Shown here one piece after another: positions 1-8,044 of a DNA stretch of 64,000 nucleotides. Positions within the stretch are counted from its first letter, which is position 1; every line of letters starts with the position of its first letter. Below the pieces are notes generated by a model. That model worked only from the letters and a program-made list of their open reading frames with translations. It made no database searches and had not been told where the DNA came from. Where the stretch lies: positions 25,858,501 to 25,922,500 of the forward strand of contig NC_079879.1 in NCBI RefSeq assembly GCF_029227915.1, given 5' to 3'. Source of the stretch: Hydractinia symbiolongicarpus (Eukaryota > Cnidaria > Hydrozoa > Anthoathecata > Hydractiniidae). A program made the translations under genes and the position numbers.

Positions 1-372
1 GTGGTAACCGGTGCCACGCTCATCGGAATCCCCGCTTCCGTCGGATTGGGAGCCGTAGCACTGTCCGGAACCATTTTCACGGGCTCCGTCATGGCTCTGA
101 TTAAAAGATATCGGAGCAAACTTGACAAGGTCATGAAATTATATGATGTTGCGACGTCCGCCATCGCCGTGTTTGAAAACTCCGTCTCGCGGGCTCTGAA
201 TAATGACGACATTAGTCACATTGAATTTCAAACCCTGAGCGGTATATACTACGAAGCTCTGGACAAGATGACGAAAACCGACAGAAAGATGGAGAGCGAA
301 ACTCGCAGCCAGTTTGAAAAAAGTCTAATGGACGAGGTTCAAAGCCTCAGAAGGACCGTAAATCAAGGTTAG
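1..372 (+). CDS. Unidentified element protein, partial at the window edge
   Basis: An open frame runs from the window edge to a stop at 370-372; the true start may lie upstream. The first 35 residues are small and hydrophobic (glycine, alanine, valine) and could be a membrane segment or a viral-type hydrophobic leader. The remainder is charged and helical and looks able to form a coiled coil (about residues 36-123). It is transcribed towards the integrase. I do not recognise a family. Its position inside the element suggests a structural or membrane-interacting protein, but that is inference. Confidence 0.55.
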   Translation: MVTGATLIGIPASVGLGAVALSGTIFTGSVMALIKRYRSKLDKVMKLYDVATSAIAVFENSVSRALNNDDISHIEFQTLSGIYYEALDKMTKTDRKMESETRSQFEKSLMDEVQSLRRTVNQG

Positions 373-524
373 TGATGTGCGCATGTACACCGCTCGCATA
401 TTTCGTGTGCTATTTGAAAAATTAATATGTAAGGCGGTTTGTGACATTATGCGGCGCGATCGTCCCCCCAAGACTGAGCCATAGCGGCCCTATCTGCCGA
501 CCGACCCGCGCGATCCCCGGCATC

Positions 525-549
525 ATCTTTACCTGTTTCTGGTAAAGAT
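525..549. terminator. Hairpin between convergent genes
   Basis: A perfect 9-bp stem (525-533 with 541-549) closes a 7-base loop. It lies 14 bases beyond the integrase stop and 150 bases beyond the stop of the opposing gene. Hairpins directly behind stop codons mark transcript ends in several large DNA viruses and virophages. That role here is inferred from position and from two similar hairpins in the same element. Confidence 0.5.
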
Positions 550-562
550 ATCGTCCCCTTTT

Positions 563-1540
563 TCACCAACCTTGCACATAATCAGGAGGTAATTCTGTAT
601 CTTCGGGTATTAACATCAATTCCTCTTTTACAAAAGCCCGTCCAGGTCCGTCTTGAACATAGTACATTACACGGTTACCAGGTTGCGCTATTACCTCACG
701 CAATCTATATGTGTTTTTCGACCATATTCTATCGGTTGCCCGTCTCCGCCCATCATCATGCTCTTCACCAGGTTGTAGTAGATATCTATACAGGCCATCC
801 TTAGGTAATTCTACTTCAGGTGGATAGCTCTCTTGATTAACCAGAGGCACCTCTTTCATTATAATAGCATCTTTTGGCTTCATATCAATCATCTGCGTCT
901 TTGTATCGTTTAGCCTATCAATCAGTTTATACAGATGCTTAACCCATGTAGATGATACCTTTTCCGAATCATTCAGTTCTTGAGCATCTTGTATTTTGAA
1001 TAAATTTTCGGCAAGTATCTTGTTCAACGCCTCAACAAAAGCTGTGTGCGTATGCTTATATTTTGTAGTCGCCCTTTTAATTTCAACCTTATGCTTCTCC
1101 AACAGCTTTGTCACATCTGCCTTGAATTCTGAACCGTTATCACATTGGAAAGTTTTCGGATAAGTTAATGGTCCTGCCTTGTAGATGTCCTCAATCATAG
1201 CGGCAACCTCTTTGGCTTTCTTAGTCCTCAAAGGTCGGGCTACCTTGTATCTGGAAGCAGCATCGATTCCCGACAAAATGTACCTATATTTATTACCATA
1301 CAGTATGTCACCGGGCATGTACAATAAATCGAATTGATGTAAATCATTAGTGGTGGTAACTTCATAATGTGGTCTTTCAACATGTTTTGGAGCGGGTAAA
1401 TGTACTTGCCAAAATGCTTGCTTTGATAGCCACTTCTTAATCTCCTTTGGCCCGAAGCCGAATACTCTTAAGCTCTGAACAGCCTTTTGTCCTTTCCATA
1501 AATTTTGAGGTTGATAGTAAGTCTCTTGAAGTTTTGACAT
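563..1540 (-). CDS. Retroviral-type (rve) DDE integrase of a Polinton-like element
   Basis: The 325-residue protein would cut and join the element's ends into host DNA. The rve catalytic core is visible: Asp71 (HQFDLLYM), Asp134 (FQCDNGSEF) and Glu170 (AFVEALNK), giving the D,D35E spacing of retroviral and Polinton integrases. The N-terminal region has no clear HHCC zinc finger. The C-terminal part, about residues 255-320, has the WS-x-x-x-Y pattern and short strands of an SH3/chromo-like tail seen in LTR and Polinton integrases. It starts at ATG 1538-1540, has no introns and faces away from the polymerase genes. All three acidic residues are present, so it could be active. Confidence 0.9.
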   Translation of the reverse strand: MSKLQETYYQPQNLWKGQKAVQSLRVFGFGPKEIKKWLSKQAFWQVHLPAPKHVERPHYEVTTTNDLHQFDLLYMPGDILYGNKYRYILSGIDAASRYKVARPLRTKKAKEVAAMIEDIYKAGPLTYPKTFQCDNGSEFKADVTKLLEKHKVEIKRATTKYKHTHTAFVEALNKILAENLFKIQDAQELNDSEKVSSTWVKHLYKLIDRLNDTKTQMIDMKPKDAIIMKEVPLVNQESYPPEVELPKDGLYRYLLQPGEEHDDGRRRATDRIWSKNTYRLREVIAQPGNRVMYYVQDGPGRAFVKEELMLIPEDTELPPDYVQGW

Positions 1541-1639
1541 GTTTTATTTATGCACACCTTTATTTATCTCCTTTTTTGTTATGATGTGGTACGATAAAAG
1601 TGCTTAAAAGTTTTTACATGTATATGTATATGCCATAAT

Positions 1640-1909
1640 ATGTCGGACATGAATACCACACCGGACTACAAATTGATGAAACTGCGAGAGTTGCAAGAGG
1701 TTGCTAAAGCTCGTGGGGTGAAGTATATTTATGGAATGAGAAAGGCTAAACTGGTTGAGGTGATTGAGAAGAATGATCTCGACCCATCCTACACCATCGA
1801 TCCGGATACCAAGCGGGAATGGTATGGATACTGTTCAAGGTGGAGGGTGAACAACAGGGAGGCGTATCTGAAATGTCAAAAACGTTATAACGATAAGAGA
1901 CCTAAGTGA
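1640..1909 (+). CDS. Small SAP-like protein of the element
   Basis: The 89-residue basic protein contains a helix-turn-helix-like stretch at about residues 14-45 (LRELQEVAKARGV then KAKLVEVI) that resembles the SAP/Rho-N fold used to bind DNA. It starts 100 bases beyond the divergent integrase start, so the two probably share a promoter region. A 10-bp hairpin follows 12 bases after its stop. The same SAP-like pattern recurs in the next gene and at the start of the polymerase, so the element has at least three related modules. A DNA-binding role is inferred. Confidence 0.65.
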   Translation: MSDMNTTPDYKLMKLRELQEVAKARGVKYIYGMRKAKLVEVIEKNDLDPSYTIDPDTKREWYGYCSRWRVNNREAYLKCQKRYNDKRPK

Positions 1910-1920
1910 TTGGGTATTTT

Positions 1921-1944
1921 TTTGTTACTCAGACGAGTAACAAA
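1921..1944 (+). terminator. Hairpin behind the small SAP gene
   Basis: A perfect 10-bp stem with a 4-base loop (1931-1934) starts 12 bases after the stop codon at 1907-1909. It is preceded by a run of T. The same stop-proximal block is repeated near 3240-3282. A transcript-end signal is the simplest explanation. Confidence 0.5.
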
Positions 1945-2712
1945 TGTTGGTGGGTGGGTACCCATGGTGTACCGGTCACGACCCTCTAGGTGTTGGTGGG
2001 TGGGTACCCATGGTGCTGGTGGGTGTCTTGCGAACGAAGCCCCTCACGATCCTCCACCCCGGTCATGGCCCTCAAGGTGTTGGTGGGTGTGTACCCATGG
2101 TCTAACCGGTCACGACCCTCTAGGTGTTGGTGGGTGGGTACCCATGGTGTACCGGTCACGACCCTCTAGGTGTTGGTGGGTGGGTACCCATGGTGCTGGT
2201 GGGTGTCTTGCGAACGAAGCCCCTCACGATCCTCCACCCCGGTCATGGCCCTCAAGGTGTTGGTGGGTGTGTACCCATGGTCTAACCGGTCATGACCCTC
2301 TAGGTGTTGGTGGGTGGGTACCCATGGTGTACCTGTCACGACCCTCTAGGTGTTGGTGGGTGGGTACCCATGGTGCTGGTGGGTGTCTTGCGAACGAAGC
2401 CCCTCACGATCCTCCACCCCGGTCATGGCCCTCAAGGTGTTGGTGGGTGTGTACCCATGGTCTAACCGGTCATGGCCCTCAAGGTGTTGGTGGGTGGGTA
2501 CCCATGGTGTACCTGTCACGACCCTCTAGGTGTTGGTGGGTGGGTACCCATGGTGCTGGTGGGTGTCTTGCGAACGAAGCCCCTCACGATCCTCCACCCC
2601 GGTCATGGCCCTCAAGGTGTTGGTGGGTGTGTACCCATGGTCTAACCGGTCATGGCCCTCAAGGTGTTGGTGGGTGTCTTGCGAACGAAGCCCCTCAAGA
2701 TCCTCCACCCCG
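1945..2712. repeat. 180-bp tandem satellite inside the element
   Basis: Four copies of a 180-base unit run from about 1945 to 2690 with few differences, followed by a partial copy. Each unit contains several related sub-repeats built on GGTGGGTGGGTACCC and an inverted GGGTACCCATGG core, so the array is G-rich on one strand and full of KpnI-type palindromes. The period is a multiple of three, so one frame stays open for 300 codons; I treat that as a by-product rather than a gene. A further half copy lies at 3290-3330. Confidence 0.85.
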
Positions 2713-2768
2713 GTTTACGATTTATAAAAACGGCTTAAAGATCCACAGATCGTATATCACAACCGGGC
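2712..2768 (+). promoter_or_regulatory. TATA-type leader of the SAP-repeat gene
   Basis: A TATAAAAA box at 2723-2730 lies about 40 bases before the start codon at 2769. The same leader, beginning with the same 16 bases and including the AAAGATCCACAGATCG word, is present before the polymerase at 3417. Two copies of one leader at two start codons suggest a shared early-type promoter. Confidence 0.5.
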
Positions 2769-3245
2769 ATGACTTCGAGAAATACAGTTTCCGAATTAAT
2801 ACATCTCGCTAGAGAAAAATCCTCTAGAGAACGCGGCCTACATCATGGCTACTTAAGGCTCAGAAAGGCCGATCTGATCGAATTTTTGAGACCAACTACC
2901 GTTTCAGCACCGGTTAGACCGGTACCCGTGCCGAGACCCGTACCGGCACCGAGACCCTCGAGATCCGGTAGTGAACAACCGGGCATGACTTCGAGAAATA
3001 CAGTTTCCGAATTAATACATCTCGCTAGAGAAAAATCCTCTAGAGAACGCGGCCTACATCATGGCTACTTAAGGCTCAGAAAGGCCGATCTGATCGAATT
3101 TTTGAGACCAACTACCGTTTCAGCACCGGTTAGACCGGTACCCGTGCCGAGACCCGCCAGACCAGTACCAGCGCCGAGACCCGTACCGGCACCGAGACCC
3201 TCGAGATCCGGTAGTGAACAACCGGGAGGCATATCTAAGACCTAA
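2769..3245 (+). CDS. Two-copy SAP-like/proline-rich protein
   Basis: The 158-residue protein consists of two near-identical units of 72 and about 78 residues. Each unit starts with MTSRNTVSEL, continues with a SAP-like helix pair ending KADLIEFL, and ends with a basic proline tail of PVPRP/PAPRP repeats. At DNA level this is a 216-base tandem duplication (ATG 2769 and internal ATG 2985). The polymerase begins with a third, more diverged copy of the same unit. The protein may bind DNA, or it may be a truncated duplicate of the polymerase N-terminus. A stop-proximal hairpin follows at 3259. Confidence 0.55.
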   Translation: MTSRNTVSELIHLAREKSSRERGLHHGYLRLRKADLIEFLRPTTVSAPVRPVPVPRPVPAPRPSRSGSEQPGMTSRNTVSELIHLAREKSSRERGLHHGYLRLRKADLIEFLRPTTVSAPVRPVPVPRPARPVPAPRPVPAPRPSRSGSEQPGGISKT

Positions 3246-3258
3246 GTGATTGGGCATT

Positions 3259-3282
3259 TTTGTTACTCGGACGGGTAACAAA
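3259..3282 (+). terminator. Second copy of the stop-proximal hairpin
   Basis: A 10-bp stem with one G-T pair and a 4-base loop starts 13 bases behind the stop at 3243-3245. It is a diverged copy of the hairpin at 1921-1944, and the flanking 25 bases are also conserved. Confidence 0.5.
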
Positions 3283-3416
3283 TGTGATTCACGACCCTCG
3301 AGGTGCCAATGGGTGGGTACCCATGGTGTATCGATGTATGTATCACAAAGCGTGTTTTACTACAATTTAGCATGGTGGTTGCCCCACAAACCAGGACACT
3401 CACGACCCCCCAACAC

Positions 3417-3526
3417 GGTTTACGATTTATAAAATGGCTTAAAGATCCACAGATCGTATATCACCTTAAAGATCCACATATCGTATATCACCTTAAAGAT
3501 CCACAGATCGTATATCATACGCAAGC
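3417..3526 (+). promoter_or_regulatory. Polymerase leader with three 27-bp repeats
   Basis: A TATAAAA box at 3428-3434 is followed by three head-to-tail 27-base repeats (3438-3464, 3465-3491, 3492-3518), each carrying AAAGATCCACAGATCG or a one-base variant. The polymerase ATG follows at 3527. The SAP-repeat gene has one copy of the same word. Repeated short words at a start site suggest a protein-binding site array. Confidence 0.5.
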
Positions 3527-6500
3527 ATGACTTCGAGAAATACCTTTGCTGAATTAAGAAAACTCGCTAAGGAACGCAGCCTACCTGGCTACGCAAAGCT
3601 CAGAAAGGCCGATCTGATCAAATTATTGAGACCAACTACCGTGTCAGCACCGGTTAGACCGGTACCCGTGCCGAGGCCCACTAGACCCGTACCCGTGCCG
3701 AGACCCGCCAGACCAGTACCAGCGCCGAGACTTGTACCGGCACCGAGACCCTCGAGATCCGTACCCGTGCCGAGACTCTACAGCCCTTTACCAACATCTA
3801 GACCCACCATACATGTACCACCTACATCAATCAAATCTCTGGGGAGTTTTCTAGGATCCGATGGATCTGTACCCATACCAACACCGAGACCGGGACCTAG
3901 ACCATTTAGATCTGGCTCTGACATGGATATTTTTGAGCAGGAAGAAATGGCTAAAACCAGACCTATAGTGAAAAGCAAGTTGATTGAATGGAGAGACTGG
4001 TTGACGAAACATGTACCTAAGGCTATTAAGGATAAAACAACAAAAGCTTTCAAAGCCATGAAGGATAAGATCATGGGTTTGTATAAAAAGGGCAGTGGAG
4101 AGGAAGAGGTGGAAGAGGTGAAAGAGGAAAACCCCTATACCCCCATTGAAGAAGCTTTTGTAGGTTCATACAAACGTTTCAAGATAAACTCGGATGGTAA
4201 GAAGAGGAATGTCAAGGTCTTTCTCAAACAGCTTAAGCCTATCGTTAAGAGGTTGATGAAGGAAGTGCTCAGGCAGAAGAAGTCGCTGAAGACTCAGGCT
4301 ACACTGTGGGTGAAATGGGTAAAGGAGGACACCGGCTCGACCGATGCCCCACGTGTATATGTTGACAAAGCGTTCAATAGCTATATTGAGGTATTACATT
4401 CCAACGATGACATTTCCGATGTGATCTTCCGTATGACTAATAAAATAATCGAGCAGATTGAGAACCCCGCGCTTCCGGCCAGCGGATTCACAATCGAGAG
4501 GATCCTACATATGCATGTGGACTTTCACAAACTAAAATTAACCAGAGGTAGTTCTTACCTACCACTACCGGAGAACTTCAGCGGAAAGCGATCCGTGATT
4601 AACCCTCATAACGAGGATGATGAATGTTTCAGATGGGCTGTTATCGCTGCTCTCAATCATGATAAGATCGATAATCACCCTGAACGAATCTCAATCCTTA
4701 AGAAGCATGATAAGTATAATTGGGATGGTATAACTTTCCCAATGGCGCTAAACAAGATAAATCTCTTTGAGAGGAGGAACCCCGATGTCGCTGTGCATGT
4801 TTTGACGAAAGATGACATAGAGGGTGTCTATATGTGTCGAAAGTCGAAGCATCTTGACCGGGATGAGACGGTTGTTTTGTTTTTACTGTGTGAAGGGGAT
4901 AAGAGGCACTATATCGCTGTTAAGAACCTGAGTGGTGTCCTGAGCAAGGTTAACTCAAAGCATAAGAATAAAGAACATTATTGCTTGAATTGTCTTTCCG
5001 GTTTCCCGAGTGAGATGAAAAGGGATGAGCACTTTGAGTATTGCAAGGATAATGATGCTGCTAAGGTTCAACTCCCCAAAGAGGGTACCACTCTAACCTT
5101 CAGCGATGGTAAGTTTCAGCTCAAGGTCCCATTCATCATGTATGCTGATTTCGAGGCTTTTACACAAGAATTGCCGGAGGATGAGAGAAAAGGTGGATCA
5201 TCAACCGAGAAAGTCGGTAAGCATGTCCCAACCGGATTCTGTTGTTATAGTAAATATGCTCATGGTGACGTTCCCAACCCTCTTAATCTTTATCGCGGTG
5301 AGGACTGTGTTACGCGTTTTGTGGATCATGTGGTTTCCGAGGCGGAAAGGTTATATAACATGTTTCCTCAGAAAGAAATGGATCCACTGACGGATGAGGA
5401 GCGTGACGGTTTCAATAGAGCCGAGGTGTGCCACATTTGCATGAAGGAATTTGATGACAAGGATGACATCAAGGTTAGGGATCACTGTCATTTCACCGGT
5501 AAGTTTCGTGGAGCCGCTCATCAGGGGTGTAATCTGCGGTATAAGGTACCTAATTATATCCCGGTTGTCTTCCACAATCTGAGCGGATATGATGCGCATT
5601 TATTCATTAAGGAGCTTGCAAGGAAGTACGGAGAGGATGGTATGGATGTAATCGCAGAGAATAAGGAGAAATATATCTCTTTCTCGACCGATGTTAAGGT
5701 TGGTGAATACATCGACAAAAATGGTGAGACTAAGGACAGGAAGATAAGGCTGAGATTCATCGATTCATTTAGATTTATGTCAAGCGGCCTAAGCTCTCTG
5801 GCTGACAACCTATCAGATGATCAGTGCAAAAACCTTCGAAAATTCTTCAATGGTGACGAATTCAACATAATGAGAAGGAAGGGTGTATACCCATATGAGT
5901 ATGTTAACTCATTCGATAGGTTTAATGAAACTGAGCTCCCGTCAAAGGATGATTTCTACAGCAAGCTGAACATGAGTCACATCAGTGATGCCGATTATGC
6001 ACATGCCCAGAAGGTGTGGAAGGACATGAAGGTTGGGAATATGGGCATTTATCACGACATCTATCTCAAGACAGATGTTCTATTGCTCGCTGATGTGTTT
6101 GAGACATTCAGAGAGACGTGTTCCAGATACTACGAACTAGATCCCGCGCATTTCTACACAACTCCTGGATTAACCTGGCAAGCATGTCTGAAAAAGACCA
6201 AGGTTAGTCTAGATCTATTGTCGGATATGGAGATGGTCATGTTCATTGAGAGTGGTATTAGGGGTGGATTGTGTCAGGCTGTCCACCGCCACGCCAAGGC
6301 CAACAATAAGTATATGGGTGACTTGTACAATCCACCTGATGGCTCTGACATGGATATTTTTGAGCGGCAGGAAATGGCTAAAACCAGACCTATAGTGAAA
6401 ACAAAAATGAGATACTTGAGGTACTGGATAATGAAACATGCACCTAGGACGATCAGGCTGAAAATCAGTAAAGCCTACAGAGCCATGAAGGACAAGGTCA

Positions 6501-7846
6501 TGAGTTTGTATGAAAAGTCATGTTGGGGACCAACCACACCGAAAGAGGGGAAACAATATACCACCAAAGCCACCAAGGTCGTGAGGAAGGTCAGGAGGAA
6601 GGAGGTTAATAGCTATCTTCAGTACCTAGATGCAAATAATTTGTACGGCTGGGCCATGATTCAGAAGATGCCGACCGGGGGGTTTGAGTGGGTTGATGAC
6701 ACGGTTTCTGATTTCACATCCGAACTGATTTCGCAATTAGCTGAGGAAGATGGTGAAGAGGGGTACATCCTTGAGGTCGATGTGAGCTATCCGCGGGAGC
6801 TTCATGATTCTCATAGCGACCTTCCTTTCATGCCCGAGAGGAAGGAGATTAATGGCGTCGAGAAGCTGACGCCATGTCTTTCTGGTAAGACAAAATATAT
6901 CACTCATATCCGTGCGCTTGCTCAAGCGTTGAAGCATGGTCTTGTTCTTGAGAAGGTTCATAGGGTCTTGAGATTTAATCAGAGTGCGTGGCTGAAGTCA
7001 TACATCGACTTCAATACACGGCTGCGCACGGAGTCGAAGAATGACTTTGAGAAGGACTTTTTCAAGCTGATGAACAATTCGTTCTTTGGTAAGACAATGG
7101 AGAATCAGCGTAAACACAAAGATATACGCTTGGCTACGAAGAAGGAACAGTATGAGAAGCTGGTGATGAAGCCCAACTTCAAGGGTAGCACATGGTTCTC
7201 AGAAACACTGATGGGTGTTGAAATGTCCAAGATAAAGATCAAAATGAATAAGCCGATATACCTGGGACTGGCAATTCTCGACATGTCCAAGATGATTATG
7301 TACGAGTTTCACTATGATTACATGAAGCCGAAATATGGTGATGACGTGAAACTGTGTTACATGGATACTGATTCATTCGTATACCACATCAAAACCAACG
7401 ACTTTTACAAAGATATCGCCGATGATGTGTCTGCTAGATTTGACACATCGGGGTATGATAAGGAAGATGGTAGACCTCTACCATTAGGTTTGAATAAAAA
7501 GATCATTGGGCTGATGAAGGACGAGTTGGGTGGTAAGGTGATGACCGAGTTTGTGGCTCTAAGAGCGAAGACGTACGCATACAAACAGCTATGTGGTAGG
7601 GAGGATAAGAGGTGCAAGGGGGTCAAGAAGTGTGTGGTAAGGAAGACCATAGGTTTCGATGATTATAAGAGATGCCTGTTGGAGGGTGAAAATGTTTACA
7701 GAGAACAGATGACCTTCAGATCGATTAAGCACGATGTCCACACGATAAAAACAAATAAACTCGCGCTCAATGCGGATGATGATAAGCGCATAATTTTGGA
7801 TGATGGTATTACCACACTGGCAAGAGGACATTATAGACACACATAA
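3527..7846 (+). CDS. Protein-primed family B DNA polymerase with SAP-like N-terminus
   Basis: The 1439-residue enzyme would replicate the element by protein priming. Order of parts: SAP-like unit (about 1-35), PVPRP-type repeats (40-85), a charged module starting GSDMDIFE (129-185), a segment with a conserved Cys-x-x-Trp (about 365-370), a C2H2-type motif (CLNC...H...C, about 485-507), the proofreading motif Exo I YADFEAF (about 538), an endonuclease-VII-like CxxC...HCH cluster (about 635-665), Exo II NLSGYDAH (about 682), Exo III YHDIYLKTD (about 843), motif A DANNLYGWAM (about 1034), motif B KLMNNSFFGK (about 1182) and motif C YMDTDSF (about 1278). All catalytic acids are present. Between the end of the exonuclease domain and motif A lies a 90-residue insert (about 938-1028) copied from the 129-185 module. 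There is no frameshift. Confidence 0.95.
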   Translation: MTSRNTFAELRKLAKERSLPGYAKLRKADLIKLLRPTTVSAPVRPVPVPRPTRPVPVPRPARPVPAPRLVPAPRPSRSVPVPRLYSPLPTSRPTIHVPPTSIKSLGSFLGSDGSVPIPTPRPGPRPFRSGSDMDIFEQEEMAKTRPIVKSKLIEWRDWLTKHVPKAIKDKTTKAFKAMKDKIMGLYKKGSGEEEVEEVKEENPYTPIEEAFVGSYKRFKINSDGKKRNVKVFLKQLKPIVKRLMKEVLRQKKSLKTQATLWVKWVKEDTGSTDAPRVYVDKAFNSYIEVLHSNDDISDVIFRMTNKIIEQIENPALPASGFTIERILHMHVDFHKLKLTRGSSYLPLPENFSGKRSVINPHNEDDECFRWAVIAALNHDKIDNHPERISILKKHDKYNWDGITFPMALNKINLFERRNPDVAVHVLTKDDIEGVYMCRKSKHLDRDETVVLFLLCEGDKRHYIAVKNLSGVLSKVNSKHKNKEHYCLNCLSGFPSEMKRDEHFEYCKDNDAAKVQLPKEGTTLTFSDGKFQLKVPFIMYADFEAFTQELPEDERKGGSSTEKVGKHVPTGFCCYSKYAHGDVPNPLNLYRGEDCVTRFVDHVVSEAERLYNMFPQKEMDPLTDEERDGFNRAEVCHICMKEFDDKDDIKVRDHCHFTGKFRGAAHQGCNLRYKVPNYIPVVFHNLSGYDAHLFIKELARKYGEDGMDVIAENKEKYISFSTDVKVGEYIDKNGETKDRKIRLRFIDSFRFMSSGLSSLADNLSDDQCKNLRKFFNGDEFNIMRRKGVYPYEYVNSFDRFNETELPSKDDFYSKLNMSHISDADYAHAQKVWKDMKVGNMGIYHDIYLKTDVLLLADVFETFRETCSRYYELDPAHFYTTPGLTWQACLKKTKVSLDLLSDMEMVMFIESGIRGGLCQAVHRHAKANNKYMGDLYNPPDGSDMDIFERQEMAKTRPIVKTKMRYLRYWIMKHAPRTIRLKISKAYRAMKDKVMSLYEKSCWGPTTPKEGKQYTTKATKVVRKVRRKEVNSYLQYLDANNLYGWAMIQKMPTGGFEWVDDTVSDFTSELISQLAEEDGEEGYILEVDVSYPRELHDSHSDLPFMPERKEINGVEKLTPCLSGKTKYITHIRALAQALKHGLVLEKVHRVLRFNQSAWLKSYIDFNTRLRTESKNDFEKDFFKLMNNSFFGKTMENQRKHKDIRLATKKEQYEKLVMKPNFKGSTWFSETLMGVEMSKIKIKMNKPIYLGLAILDMSKMIMYEFHYDYMKPKYGDDVKLCYMDTDSFVYHIKTNDFYKDIADDVSARFDTSGYDKEDGRPLPLGLNKKIIGLMKDELGGKVMTEFVALRAKTYAYKQLCGREDKRCKGVKKCVVRKTIGFDDYKRCLLEGENVYREQMTFRSIKHDVHTIKTNKLALNADDDKRIILDDGITTLARGHYRHT

Positions 7847-7854
7847 CACTATAA

Positions 7855-7960
7855 ATTATAAGGCACGACAGATGAGGGTGGGTAGGGACCCATGGGGAGG
7901 GGAGGGGGCCCGGGGGACACGGCGGGGGTTGGGGGGTTGGGGCGGATCCGGACATTCGTA
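7855..7960. other. G-rich tract at the presumed element end
   Basis: The 85 bases from about 7868 to 7952 contain many runs of three to six G, enough for G-quadruplexes, and repeat the GGGTGGGT and CCCATGG words of the internal satellite. It separates the polymerase stop from the AT-rich LINE remnant, so it may be the terminal region of the element or a satellite remnant. Confidence 0.45.
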
Positions 7961-8044
7961 GGTGCTAACGGATTTTATAGACTCTTCTATCGTTGATTTG
8001 ACGTGGATGGCCTATAATTTGACGTGGAATGGTAAAGTGCCAAC

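Larger units (their letters stand above)
1..7960. mobile_element. Polinton/Maverick-like DNA element, right part
   Basis: A block that pairs a DDE integrase with a protein-primed family B DNA polymerase is the defining combination of Polinton/Maverick elements and related adintovirus-type elements. The block is clearly richer in GC than the AT-rich host DNA to its right and its genes have no introns. The left end, and any capsid, protease or packaging ATPase genes, lie outside the window. The right end is not certain: coding ends at 7846, a very G-rich tract runs from about 7875 to 7950, and host-type sequence with a LINE remnant follows. No terminal inverted repeat could be tested because only one end is present. 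All visible reading frames are open, so this copy looks young. Confidence 0.85.

Noticed and set aside
1910-2812. 300-codon open frame through the satellite
   Set aside because: The unit length of 180 is divisible by three, so any stop-free frame stays open. The product is a monotonous Trp/Gly/Pro repeat with no domain, and the frame starts directly behind another gene's stop.
3778-4074. 98-codon minus-strand frame
   Set aside because: Lies wholly inside the polymerase gene on the other strand and has no domain.
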